A stretch of 28,277 nt of DNA, from contig CAJUME010000009.1 of NCBI GenBank assembly GCA_910587015.1, forward strand, positions 1 through 28,277, read 5' to 3'. Positions within the stretch are counted from its first letter, which is position 1; each line of letters opens with the position of its first letter. Of this stretch, positions 1 to 8,806 are shown one piece after another. The notes under the pieces were generated by a model that searched no databases, was not told where the DNA came from, and saw only the letters and a list, made by a program, of their open reading frames with translations. Both the position numbers and the translations under genes were made by a program. This stretch comes from an uncultured Christensenella sp. Its GTDB lineage: Bacteria; Bacillota; Clostridia; Christensenellales; Borkfalkiaceae.

Positions 1-921
1 GGAATGACGAACGGCGATTTGGATTTATCGGCATTTGAAAAATTAGGGGAGGTGAAATACTTCGGCGAGCTTCCCCGCGACGAAATTCTCGCGCTCGCCT
101 CCGATTGCGACGCGTTACTCGTCAACAAGGTAATCGTGGACGAGCAGCTGCTTTCCGCCTGCCCAAAGCTTAAATACGTCGGCACGTTTGCCACGGGCTA
201 TAACGTTGTGGATTTGGCGGCGTGCAAAAAGCACGGCATAACCGTCTGCAACGTGCCCGACTATTCCACAAATGCGGTAAGCCAGCACGTTTTTGCATTG
301 CTTTTGAATTATTACGGAAAAATAAGCGAGTACACCGCCTCGGTATACAGAGGCGACTGGATAAAAAGCAAATCTTTCAGCTATTCGCCCTATCCCACGC
401 ACGAGCTCAGCGGAAAAAAATTCGGCGTATACGGCTACGGTAACATCGGCAAAAAAACCGCAAAAATAGCCGAAGCGTTCGGCGCGGAGGTCAAAATCTG
501 CACCCGCACCGTCCCTCAAAACTGCCCGTACGAGGTTATCGGGCTTGAAGAGCTGTTTAAAACCTGCGATATAGTTTCTTTGCATTGCCCGCTTACCGAG
601 GCAACCGCAAAAATGATAAACGCGCAAACGCTCGCGCTTATGAAGAAGAGCGCAGTACTTATAAACACCGCGCGCGGCGGGCTTGTGGACGAGGCGGCGC
701 TTGCCAAGGCCTTGAACGAGGGTAAAATCGCGTGCGCGTGCCTCGATACCGTCGACGGCGAGCCTATGTCCGCCGATAACCCGTTGCGGCTTGCAAAAAA
801 CTGCTACATAACCCCGCATATGGCGTGGGTTGCGCTTGAAACGCGCGAACGGCTTGTAGCCATAGCCGCCGCAAATTTAAAGGCGTTTATGGACGGAAGG
901 CCGCAAAACGTAGTCGGCTGA
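1..921 (+). CDS. D-2-hydroxyacid dehydrogenase (NAD-dependent), 5'-truncated by window edge
   Basis: NAD(P)-dependent oxidoreductase of the D-isomer 2-hydroxyacid dehydrogenase family (glycerate/hydroxypyruvate/lactate-type enzymes), cytoplasmic. Counting from the Met codon at base 4, the Rossmann glycine motif is GYGNIG near residue 145, and the catalytic triad is present: Arg224 in ARGGLVDE, Glu253 in DGEP, His272 in TPHMAW. The family normally opens with a short beta strand before the segment seen here (NGDLDLSAFEKLG), and the reading frame stays open to base 1. The true start is therefore probably a few codons outside the window and the Met at base 4 is internal. The body is otherwise complete and ends at a normal stop, followed by a strong terminator. 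Family assignment is firm; substrate is not. The closest functional guess is a glycerate dehydrogenase/hydroxypyruvate reductase, because the enzyme is short and the family is mostly of that kind in Clostridia. Confidence 0.9.
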   Translation, partial: GMTNGDLDLSAFEKLGEVKYFGELPRDEILALASDCDALLVNKVIVDEQLLSACPKLKYVGTFATGYNVVDLAACKKHGITVCNVPDYSTNAVSQHVFALLLNYYGKISEYTASVYRGDWIKSKSFSYSPYPTHELSGKKFGVYGYGNIGKKTAKIAEAFGAEVKICTRTVPQNCPYEVIGLEELFKTCDIVSLHCPLTEATAKMINAQTLALMKKSAVLINTARGGLVDEAALAKALNEGKIACACLDTVDGEPMSADNPLRLAKNCYITPHMAWVALETRERLVAIAAANLKAFMDGRPQNVVG

Positions 922-937
922 GCTAAAACTAAATAAA

Positions 938-975
938 CGCGCCCCGCGGACTTGCCGTCCGCGGGGCGCGCGTTT
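938..975. terminator. Bidirectional intrinsic terminator between convergent genes
   Basis: A perfect 14-bp GC-rich stem (938-951 with 957-970), loop TTGCC, is followed by CGTTTTT on the plus strand and by an AT-rich TTTATTT tract on the minus strand. It lies between the stop of the dehydrogenase gene and the stop of the oppositely oriented lipoprotein gene, so it can serve both. Confidence 0.9.
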
Positions 976-987
976 TTATAATTAAAA

Positions 988-2166
988 TTAACCGTTCCAC
1001 AAATTGCTTTCAAAGCTGTCAAGCGTGTAGCTGATTGTGCCGAGGTTGTAGGAAATAGGCTGTGCAAGCTTTAACATTGTCGCTCTGCCCGTGTTGTTGC
1101 GCTTGTCGTTTATCGCGGCAAACCAGTAGGTCTGCGTGCCGCCCGGCTGCGCGTTGTTGTAATGCAAGCTTGCCGCAACGGTCTGCAAACCGTTTTCGGC
1201 GGGAATATAAAGTCCCTTTACGCCGAGCTTTGTTTCAAGGTCGCTTTTAAGCTGTTTCAATTCATCTTCGCCGTTTACAAGCGCGGCTGTCGAGCCTGCA
1301 AAATTGAAATTTTCCACCGTGCCGCTCTTGGGTATATACAGACTTACCGCCTGCGTAAGCTTACTGCCGACAGACAGATTTTGCGCGCGCGCCAAAATGT
1401 CCAAACAGTTCAAATCGAACAGCGAATTTTTTGCTTTTGCAAGGGAAACTTCCGCCGTTTTGGTTTGTTCGCCTTGTGCAAGATGGTCGGTTGTAACCGT
1501 CGTCACCGCCGAACCGCTGTAACTGTAAAAGCTTTCGTAAACCCTGTCGTATTTTTTATACGCGTTCCCGTCCTTCAGCGCGTTGGGCTGTAACATATTC
1601 GGCGAAACGCTTTTTACAGTCTGTTTGGAGTAGAGGGGGCGCAGATAGTCCTTTACGGCAAGAAAGCGGCATTCGGTCACGATTTTGTCGCCCGTAAAGG
1701 TTTCGGTCTGCTCTTCCTTGTTTTTTGTCGCCTTTAAGGTGTAGGTGACGGAGGATATGTCAAGCGTGGTTTTGTAGCAGTAGGCGATAATTTCACCCGC
1801 CTCTGCATAAGCGGACTTGTATTCCTCGGGATAGCCGTATGCGGACGCGTCGAATTTTTCCGCATAAAATTCCGTGGTATAGGTGCTGTTTTCACCGTAG
1901 GAAACCGAGTAGTACTTATTGCGGTATTTTTCTTCGAGGGGGGTGTGGGTCACGGAGTAGGTAATTTTTTCCGCGCCCGTTCTGCCGTCCTCTTCAAAAT
2001 TTTCGTTGCCCTTTATAATAGTCGGCTGAAACCCGCCGAAGCCCGTTCCCGAATACCAGTTAGAGCTTAAAACCGCACGGTTCACGGTGTTGGTTTTACA
2101 GCCTGCCGCACCAACAACGCATACAGCGGCAAGCGCGGCGGCAATTATATAAAAAGGTTTTTTCAT
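988..2166 (-). CDS. Putative lipoprotein of unknown function
   Basis: A 392-residue protein I do not recognise. The N-terminus (MKKPFYIIAAALAAVCVV, then GAAGC) is a signal peptide ending in a lipobox-like Ala-Ala-Gly-Cys with Cys23 as the probable lipidated residue; the Ala at -3 is weaker than the usual Leu. The mature part is rich in Tyr, Thr, Ser and Lys with alternating polar/aromatic runs, suggesting a beta-rich extracellular domain; there are no further membrane segments. It is probably anchored on the outer face of the membrane. The start is supported by AAGGA a few bases upstream of the ATG. It is a single-gene unit with its own good promoter (2195-2223) and a terminator directly after it. 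No neighbour suggests a role. It could be a solute-binding or cell-envelope protein, but nothing in the sequence shows that. Confidence 0.8.
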   Translation of the reverse strand: MKKPFYIIAAALAAVCVVGAAGCKTNTVNRAVLSSNWYSGTGFGGFQPTIIKGNENFEEDGRTGAEKITYSVTHTPLEEKYRNKYYSVSYGENSTYTTEFYAEKFDASAYGYPEEYKSAYAEAGEIIAYCYKTTLDISSVTYTLKATKNKEEQTETFTGDKIVTECRFLAVKDYLRPLYSKQTVKSVSPNMLQPNALKDGNAYKKYDRVYESFYSYSGSAVTTVTTDHLAQGEQTKTAEVSLAKAKNSLFDLNCLDILARAQNLSVGSKLTQAVSLYIPKSGTVENFNFAGSTAALVNGEDELKQLKSDLETKLGVKGLYIPAENGLQTVAASLHYNNAQPGGTQTYWFAAINDKRNNTGRATMLKLAQPISYNLGTISYTLDSFESNLWNG

Positions 2167-2194
2167 AAACGTTCCTTAAAAATTTATATGTGGT

Positions 2195-2223
2195 ATTATA
2201 TCATAACAAATTTGAATTGTAAA
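2195..2223 (-). promoter_or_regulatory. Promoter of the lipoprotein gene
   Basis: On the minus strand TTTACA (2223-2218) lies 17 bases before TATAAT (2200-2195), and the -10 carries a TGn extension (TGATATAAT). This is a near-consensus housekeeping promoter. It leaves a leader of roughly 20 nt containing the AAGGA ribosome binding site. Confidence 0.75.
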
Positions 2224-2244
2224 AACTTTTATGCCACAAAATCC

Positions 2245-2273
2245 TTAAAATTTAAATAAGCTTGTGGTATAAT
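2245..2273 (+). promoter_or_regulatory. Extended -10 promoter of addBA, very close to the start codon
   Basis: TGGTATAAT (TGn plus TATAAT at 2268-2273) has only a weak -35 (TTAAAA, 2245-2250), as is common for extended -10 promoters. The ATG of addB is at 2280, where transcription would start, and no Shine-Dalgarno sequence fits between. It is divergent from the lipoprotein promoter. Confidence 0.65.
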
Positions 2274-2279
2274 GCAGGT

Positions 2280-5200
2280 ATGATAAAGGCAGTAAGCTGC
2301 GCGGCGCTTTCAACCGCGCTCGAAAAACTGAAAAATATCGTCAAGGAAAACGAGGAAAAGCAAAAAAGAACGGTCATTTTTTGCGAGGACAGGCTTTCGC
2401 TCGCCGCCGAGCGCACCGTTTGCTCGGCAGTCGGCGGCACCTTTTTAACCTCTGTCTATACCTTTGCTCGCTTCCTTTCCTCCGAGGCAGGCAAGCCGCA
2501 AAACGTTTTAAGCGCGCAGGGCTCCGCAATGGCGGTGCGCAGAATTATAGAAGAGCATAAGGCGGAGTTAAAGCTGTTCAAAAAGCTTTCCGCGGCGGGT
2601 GCGGCGCAGTCGGTGTACGATACAATCGCTCTATTGTATTCCTCGCGCGTGTCGGCGCAGGACGTTAATCGCGCCTCGCAAAGCGGCGGACTGCTCGGCG
2701 GTAAGCTGCACGATTTGGCTATAATCTACGCCGCCTATGAGGAGTATTTAAAGCAGAGCGGCTTTATAGACAGAAACAGCTATTTAAAACAGCTTGCGCC
2801 CGTAATAGAAAGCAGCGCGAAAATCCGCGGCAGTACGGTGGTCTTTCTCGGCTTTCAGGCGTTCACAAGCACGGTTACGGAATGCGCCTGCGCAGCGTTT
2901 ACGGCGGCAGAGGGCGTTTGGGGCGTGTTTATAGGCGGAGCCGAGGACATTTACGTCAACGAGGCGCTTGCGGCCTTTTGCGGCGCGGCAAAGGACTTCG
3001 GCGGAGCGGATACCGAACAAATTATCGGCGAACGCAATCCCGAGGCAGAGGCGTTAAGGCGCGGGCTTTTCGACCCCGAAAGCTTTTACCGTCCCTCGGT
3101 TTTAAGCGAAAGAGTGCATTTGTACGAGGCGCAGGACGCCGAGGAAGAGCTTGAATTTGTCGCGGCAAGCATAAAAAAGCACGTTTTGGACGGAAACGAG
3201 CGCTATGCCAAAATTTCCGTAATGCTTCCCGATATGGACGTGTCCGAGCGGTTGCTCGCGCGTATCTTCAAGCGCTACCGCATACCCTATTACGCCGACA
3301 GACAGCTGCCGCTTGCCGGGCACCCGCTGTGCGCGTTTATAATCAATTATATCCTCTGCCACACCTCGGGCTGTCGCCCTTGCGATGTGGACGGGGTTAT
3401 CGCCTCGCCGTTTTTTACCGCGGACAGGTCTGACAAGGACGTTTTCCGTAACTATGCGTTAAGGCTCGCCTCCTTCCGCGGCGGAGTTAAGCGCGCGCCC
3501 AAGCAAGAGGTCTGCGCCGAGCTCGGCTTCGACTTTAACGCGGTGGAAAGGATAAGGAGCAGCTTTCTCGAAGGTCTTTCCGTGCTTGCCTCAAATACAA
3601 ATAAATCGGGCATATGCGGGGGTATACGCTCGCTTCTGGCGTATTTTAAGACAGAGGAAAAGCTTTTGTCGCTTGCAGACGGCTTCCGCGATGAGCGCCC
3701 CGCGGCGGCGCAGTTCAACGCCCGCGCGTACGAGGCGGTTATGTGCGTTGTGGGAGAGGCGGAAACGCTTACCGACAAAAAAACGCCCGTAAAGGAGCTT
3801 GTAAAAATATTGAAAAGCGGCTTCGCCGCAATGAAAATTTCCCTCATTCCGCCCAAGGCGGACGCGGTTTTCGTGGGCGATTTGTCGGCGACGGCAAACA
3901 CCGGCTCCGACGTGGTTTTTGCGGTAAGGCTTACGGGCGAGGTCCCCGAAGCAAGCTCTGACTGCGCACTGCTTACCGACAGAGAAATTTCCGCCTTAGA
4001 GGGGGTAAGTCTTAACATTTCCCCCAAAATCCGTCAGGTAAACGCGCGCAGAAGGGAAACGATAGCCCTGAATATCTGCGCTTTCAGAAAGCACCTTTAC
4101 TTAACCTATCCCGTTTCGGCGGACGGCGAGGAGCGCGGCAAAAGCGAAATTATACTTTACGCGCAAAAGCTTTTTGCCACAGAGGGCGGAAATCTGCGCC
4201 CCGCAGAAATAAGAAAGTACGAAAAAGCCGCCGCTTACGCGCCCTATTATTGCAGCGAGCTTTTGCCCGCGGTAAGGTATCTGCAAAGGTCCTCCTCGGG
4301 TGCGGAGGCAGACTCGGTTTACGAGGTGCTTTGCCGCCGCGGCTTTGCAAAAATTGCGGACGCCGCGCTTGAAAATACGGTAAAACGCGGCATATCACGG
4401 GGTCAAAAGCTTTATTTAAGCTACGGCAGTATCTCGCCAACCTCGCTCGAAACGTATTTTTTATGTCCCTATCTCAGCTTTATAAGGCAGGGGCTGAGGG
4501 TGCGCGAGCGCGAGGAGGGCGTTGTCCGCGCCGTGGATACGGGTAATTTTATCCATTCGGTTCTGCAGGATTTGGCGCCCGAGGTGAACGACATTTCAAC
4601 GGAAATTCAGCTTGACGAGCGCGCCCGCTCACTTGCGGAGGAAAAGCTTAAAAAGCCGCCCTATTCCTCGCTTACCGATTCCAAAAGCGGCCGGTATACG
4701 GCGGAAGGGCTGATAGAGGAGGCGGTAAAAATTTCCCGCGGAATGTATATCCAGCTCAAAAATTCGGCGTTCAGCGTGTCCGCCACCGAATGCGTGGGCG
4801 AGGTTATGCTTGAAGGCGGCGTAAAAATTTACGGCAGAATAGACCGCGTTGACCAAAGCGGAGACATGGTCAGGGTTGTAGATTACAAGACGGGCAATAT
4901 TGACGCCTCCGCCGCAAAGTACTATACGGGCGCAAAGCTTCAGCTTCCGCTGTATCTGCTTTCCGCGGCAGAGGGCAGGCGCGCGGTCGGCGCGTATTAC
5001 TTCCCTGCGGCTATAGAATACAAGGACAGACACGACGGTATTTTCCGTCTGCAAGGCTTTATGGACGGCAGTGACGAGGTGGTTTCCGCCTCCGACAGTT
5101 TTGTTCAGCCCAAGGGCAAAAGCGCCTTTGTCGATGCATATCTGGGGGTCAAAAGGATAGATTCCGCCATGACGAGAGAGGATTTTGCCGCCTTTTTGGA

Positions 5201-5414
5201 ATATTCCCGCATGGTCGCGGGCAAGGGCGCGGGCGAAATGCTTGCGGGCAACGTCACCCCGTCCCCCGCCGCCGATACCTGCAAATTCTGCAAGGCGGGC
5301 GGCAGCTGCGGCTTTGCCGTGGGCCGCGACGGCGCGGAAAGGAAGAGCGGCTCGGTCAGGTGTGCGGAAATAGCCGCGCTTGTTAAAAGCGTAAAGGGGG
5401 AAGCCGATGAATAA
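2280..5414 (+). CDS. addB: AddB-type subunit of the AddAB helicase-nuclease
   Basis: Subunit B of the AddAB (RexAB-type) complex that resects double-strand DNA ends for RecA-dependent repair; 1044 residues from the ATG at 2280. The C-terminal RecB-family nuclease domain is intact: Asp855 (GRIDRVD), Asp868 and Lys870 (VVDYKTG), then a Gln in LQLPLYLL. The four cysteines expected to hold the AddB iron-sulfur cluster are visible: Cys729 (FLCPY), then Cys1001, Cys1004 and Cys1010 in a C-x2-C-x5-C pattern. The N-terminus differs from Bacillus AddB in that no Walker A (GxGKT) motif is seen where one is expected. An in-frame TTG at 2262 would lengthen the protein by six residues but lies just before the TATAAT box, so I reject it. 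The last 8 bases overlap addA, implying coupled translation. Confidence 0.88.
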   Translation: MIKAVSCAALSTALEKLKNIVKENEEKQKRTVIFCEDRLSLAAERTVCSAVGGTFLTSVYTFARFLSSEAGKPQNVLSAQGSAMAVRRIIEEHKAELKLFKKLSAAGAAQSVYDTIALLYSSRVSAQDVNRASQSGGLLGGKLHDLAIIYAAYEEYLKQSGFIDRNSYLKQLAPVIESSAKIRGSTVVFLGFQAFTSTVTECACAAFTAAEGVWGVFIGGAEDIYVNEALAAFCGAAKDFGGADTEQIIGERNPEAEALRRGLFDPESFYRPSVLSERVHLYEAQDAEEELEFVAASIKKHVLDGNERYAKISVMLPDMDVSERLLARIFKRYRIPYYADRQLPLAGHPLCAFIINYILCHTSGCRPCDVDGVIASPFFTADRSDKDVFRNYALRLASFRGGVKRAPKQEVCAELGFDFNAVERIRSSFLEGLSVLASNTNKSGICGGIRSLLAYFKTEEKLLSLADGFRDERPAAAQFNARAYEAVMCVVGEAETLTDKKTPVKELVKILKSGFAAMKISLIPPKADAVFVGDLSATANTGSDVVFAVRLTGEVPEASSDCALLTDREISALEGVSLNISPKIRQVNARRRETIALNICAFRKHLYLTYPVSADGEERGKSEIILYAQKLFATEGGNLRPAEIRKYEKAAAYAPYYCSELLPAVRYLQRSSSGAEADSVYEVLCRRGFAKIADAALENTVKRGISRGQKLYLSYGSISPTSLETYFLCPYLSFIRQGLRVREREEGVVRAVDTGNFIHSVLQDLAPEVNDISTEIQLDERARSLAEEKLKKPPYSSLTDSKSGRYTAEGLIEEAVKISRGMYIQLKNSAFSVSATECVGEVMLEGGVKIYGRIDRVDQSGDMVRVVDYKTGNIDASAAKYYTGAKLQLPLYLLSAAEGRRAVGAYYFPAAIEYKDRHDGIFRLQGFMDGSDEVVSASDSFVQPKGKSAFVDAYLGVKRIDSAMTREDFAAFLEYSRMVAGKGAGEMLAGNVTPSPAADTCKFCKAGGSCGFAVGRDGAERKSGSVRCAEIAALVKSVKGEADE

Positions 5415-8400
5415 GCTTACGGCAGAGCAGTCCGCCGCGGTAGAAAGCGGCGGCAAGGTAATAGTTTCCGCCTCGGCGGGCAGCGGAAAAACCTTCGTTA
5501 TGATAGAAAAGCTTGTAAGGGCTATTGCCGGCGGCGCGGATTTGGACGAAATACTCGCCGTAACCTTTACAAAAAAGGCGGCGGCGCAAATGAAGGACAA
5601 GCTCCGTTCCGCGCTGGTTGCGCGCATAGACGGCGCAGACGCGGAAGTAAAGGCGCGGTTAAAGGTACAGCTTTCCAAAATTTCCTCTGCGGATATTTCC
5701 ACAATCCACTCCTTTTGCGCGCGGCTTATAAGGACGTATTTTTACGCGTTGGACGTGGACGCGGGCTTTGACATAATTTCCGCGGACGATGCCGTTGCAA
5801 GGGATTTGAAGTCCCGCGCAATGGACGCGCTTTTCGACAGACTGTACGAGGAGGACGACAACAGCTTTAAATTGCTGTTAAGCTGTTTTGTTAAAAAGCG
5901 CAGCGACAGCTCGCTCCGCCGCTTAACGCTCGAAGCATACAACGCCGTCCGTTCCTCGGCATATTACGAAATTCTGCTTGCAAACGCGGGCAATTTATAT
6001 TCGCAAAACGGCTTTAAGCTTGTCTGCGAGGAGTACAACAAAATACTTGCAGAGGGCTTTAACCGGCTTATATGTGCGGTGCAAGCCTTTAAAAACAGCT
6101 TTACCGCGGGCAAGCATGCGCAAGCCTACAATACCATTTTTGAGGAAATGCTTGCCTCGCTTACGGCATGCGCAAACGGCGGACTTTTCGATGTCAAGCC
6201 CCCGCTTGCCGTAACAAAAAAGCCCGTTTCCCGTGCGGCGGACAGCGCGGAGGACAAGGCGGCAAGCGACTGCTTTAAGGCGTTCAGGGACGAGGTCGCA
6301 AAAAAATACAAGTCGCTCTGTCCCGATTTGGAAAGCGGTGAGGCGGAGTACACTTATTTTATGCAGAGCGGCAGGGTTGCCGTTGCCTTTTCAAGCCTTT
6401 TGTTGCAATTCGATAAGGAGTATGCCGAGGTTAAGCGGGACGAAAACAAGCTGGACTATAACGATTTAGAGCATTTAACCCTTAAATTGCTTGCGGACGA
6501 AGCTGTCGTAAACGAAATAAATTCGCTTTACAAGTACATTTTTGTGGACGAATATCAGGACGTGAACCCCGTACAGGAGGAGATTATCTCCGCACTGCGC
6601 GGCGAGGTCTTTCTTGTCGGCGATGTAAAGCAGGCAATTTACGGCTTCCGCGGCAGTCGCTCGCAGTTCTTTTCCGATAAATTCAGGGGCTTTTCCCAAG
6701 GTGGCGGCAGTGCGCTCAGGCTTTCGAACAATTTCAGAAGCTCGGACGGCGTTCTCGATTTCGTCAACGCGCTGTTTTCGGACATAATGCAGCCGCAGTC
6801 GTGCGGAATAGACTACGCAAACGACGGAGTAATGCTTGCGGGCGGGGGCTATCCCGAAGGCTACGGCAATGCCCGCATACATATTTACGGCAAGGACGAA
6901 AAGGAGGAGCGGCGGCTTGAGGTTTATTCGGTCGCGGCGGACAACCGCCTTACAAAGCACTCCCGCGAGGGGCTTGCCGTGCTGGAAATTGTAGAAAGCG
7001 AGCTTAAAAAGGACCGTTACGATTTAAAGGAGAAAAAATTCGTACCCGTGCAGACGGGCGATATATGCATACTCACCCGCAAAAACAAGGGCGCCTCTGC
7101 CGAGGGCATTGTGCGCGCCTTGCGCGACGAGGGGTATTCGGTTTCCGGCGAGCAACAGCCGAATATCTGCGCTCTGCCGGAGGTAAAGCAGTTCCTCGAT
7201 ATTTTGTCGCTAATCGACAATGCCGAGCAGGATATCCCGCTTGTTTCCGCCTTGCTTTCGCCGCTGGGCGGGTTTTGCGAGGACGAGCTTGCAGAAATCC
7301 GCATAACCTTAAAGGATAAAAAAGGGCTGTCCTTCCGCGATTGTTGCCGCGTCTATTGCGCGGTGATGCATACTCCTATCACGGAAAAGCTGAATGCTTT
7401 TTACAAGCGCCTCGAACGCTTGCGCGCGCTTTCGGAAATTGCCGATACGGGCGAACTTGCCAACGAGCTGCTTGAAAATTACGGATTGGAGGCGGCGTAC
7501 GGTCACGGCGGCGGCGCAAAGCTTAAAAACGTTTTAAAGCTTATTGACGAGGGCGCACAGCTCTCTCTGCCCGCATTTTTGGATAAAATCAAAACGGGCG
7601 GGTACGAGGTGTCCGCGCCGCTTTCGTCCGCTTCCGACAGTATAAAAATAATGACCATGCACGCGGCTAAGGGGCTGGAATTTCCCGTGGTCATTATTGC
7701 CGATATCTGCAAAACCTTCAAGGGCGCGGATTACAGCGAAATGCCGTTTGACGAGGCGTACGGCTTTGCCCCGAAGCTTTACGACGCCGAAAATATGCTC
7801 ACCCGCAAAACTGTACTGCGCAGGCTTGTCGCCGCGCGCGCGGACGCGGAGGAGCTGAAAAACGAAATGAATTTGTTTTACGTTGCGTGCACGCGCGCAA
7901 TGTGCAGTCTGCATATCCTTGCGGAGGAGGTAAAGCCCTTACCCGCCGGCGGCGCGGCAGACGCCCGCTGTTATGCGGATATGTTCGATATAGGCAAATT
8001 TTTCCCCGAACCGCTTTCACCGCACGACGAATTTTCCGCCGCCGCAAGCAAAACAACGCTTTTATACCGTCCGGATGCAAGACTTGTAAAAAGGATAGAG
8101 GAACGCTTTTCCGCGCCGTACGGGCACGCGGGCAGTATAGATTTGCCCGTTAAAAGCTCGGCTTCGGCAATACTGAAAATGCGCGATTTCGAGCCGTATT
8201 ACAGCGAAAATCAGCTTTTCGGCGGCGAGGGGGAAACGGGCACGGCGCGCGGCACCGCTTACCACAGATTTTTGGAGCTGTGCGACTTTTCTTTGAAATC
8301 CGTTGATAAAATCGAGGAGGAAATAGAAAGCTTTGCCGTCAGCGGCAGACTTACCGCCGAACAGCGCGCTTTGCTTGACGCGGCGGAGCTTTCCGAAATT

Positions 8401-8736
8401 CTTCGAATGCCCGTATTTGCGGATTTGCATGGTGCAAAGCTGTTCCGCGAGCAGGAATTTTTGTGCCGACTGCCCGCAAACGAAATCCTTCCGGACGTCG
8501 TTGCAGAGGACGGCGTGCTTGTGCAGGGTGCAATCGACCTGCTTGCAGACCTTGGCGGCGCGGTTAAAATTATCGACTATAAATATTCGCACAAGTCCGA
8601 TGAACAGCTTATAAAAGCCTATAAGCCTCAGCTTTACTTGTACAAAAAGGCGGTTGCCGTAATTACGGGCGCCGCGCCGGAACAAATCAGCTGTACCATA
8701 GTCAACATTTTTGCGCGCAGACAGATAGATTTATAG
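5407..8736 (+). CDS. addA: AddA, ATP-dependent helicase-nuclease subunit A
   Basis: UvrD/Rep-family (superfamily 1) 3'-5' helicase with a C-terminal RecB-like nuclease, partner of AddB in end resection; 1109 residues. Helicase motifs occur in order: Walker A SASAGSGKT with Lys28, motif Ia VTFTKKAAAQM, STIHSFC, Walker B FVDEYQD (Asp381, Glu382), GDVKQAIYGFRG, LSNNFRS, TMHAAKGLEFPVV, and FYVACTRA. The nuclease domain has GTAYHRF, Asp1044 (QGAIDLL), and Asp1057-Tyr-Lys1059, followed by a QLYLYKKA helix, so all catalytic residues are present. Length is slightly below the Bacillus protein. The start ATG lies inside the end of addB and is preceded by GGGGGAAG in the addB coding sequence as a ribosome binding site. 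Confidence 0.95.
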   Translation: MNKLTAEQSAAVESGGKVIVSASAGSGKTFVMIEKLVRAIAGGADLDEILAVTFTKKAAAQMKDKLRSALVARIDGADAEVKARLKVQLSKISSADISTIHSFCARLIRTYFYALDVDAGFDIISADDAVARDLKSRAMDALFDRLYEEDDNSFKLLLSCFVKKRSDSSLRRLTLEAYNAVRSSAYYEILLANAGNLYSQNGFKLVCEEYNKILAEGFNRLICAVQAFKNSFTAGKHAQAYNTIFEEMLASLTACANGGLFDVKPPLAVTKKPVSRAADSAEDKAASDCFKAFRDEVAKKYKSLCPDLESGEAEYTYFMQSGRVAVAFSSLLLQFDKEYAEVKRDENKLDYNDLEHLTLKLLADEAVVNEINSLYKYIFVDEYQDVNPVQEEIISALRGEVFLVGDVKQAIYGFRGSRSQFFSDKFRGFSQGGGSALRLSNNFRSSDGVLDFVNALFSDIMQPQSCGIDYANDGVMLAGGGYPEGYGNARIHIYGKDEKEERRLEVYSVAADNRLTKHSREGLAVLEIVESELKKDRYDLKEKKFVPVQTGDICILTRKNKGASAEGIVRALRDEGYSVSGEQQPNICALPEVKQFLDILSLIDNAEQDIPLVSALLSPLGGFCEDELAEIRITLKDKKGLSFRDCCRVYCAVMHTPITEKLNAFYKRLERLRALSEIADTGELANELLENYGLEAAYGHGGGAKLKNVLKLIDEGAQLSLPAFLDKIKTGGYEVSAPLSSASDSIKIMTMHAAKGLEFPVVIIADICKTFKGADYSEMPFDEAYGFAPKLYDAENMLTRKTVLRRLVAARADAEELKNEMNLFYVACTRAMCSLHILAEEVKPLPAGGAADARCYADMFDIGKFFPEPLSPHDEFSAAASKTTLLYRPDARLVKRIEERFSAPYGHAGSIDLPVKSSASAILKMRDFEPYYSENQLFGGEGETGTARGTAYHRFLELCDFSLKSVDKIEEEIESFAVSGRLTAEQRALLDAAELSEILRMPVFADLHGAKLFREQEFLCRLPANEILPDVVAEDGVLVQGAIDLLADLGGAVKIIDYKYSHKSDEQLIKAYKPQLYLYKKAVAVITGAAPEQISCTIVNIFARRQIDL

Positions 8737-8791
8737 GTCAAAAACAGTGTTAATTCGACAATATCCGCGGTCGTTTTTGATTTTTTACGGC

Positions 8792-8797
8792 TATAAT
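8792..8797 (+). promoter_or_regulatory. -10 element directly upstream of the 8807 gene
   Basis: A perfect TATAAT lies 9 bases before the ATG at 8807 (6 before a GTG at 8804). No convincing -35 is visible at the usual distance and no Shine-Dalgarno sequence exists between it and the start, so if it works the mRNA would be leaderless or nearly so. Confidence 0.5.
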
Positions 8798-8806
8798 TAA
8801 TGCGTG

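Noticed and set aside
115..819. Minus-strand open frame (234 codons) opposite the dehydrogenase gene
   Set aside because: The plus strand carries a complete catalytic triad and Rossmann motif; the minus frame has no ribosome binding site that I can find and no family features.
4629..5702. Long minus-strand open frame (357 codons) opposite addB-addA
   Set aside because: It lies entirely opposite the well-supported, motif-rich addB and addA frames, crosses their junction and shows no recognisable domain; it is an antisense by-product of GC-rich codon use.
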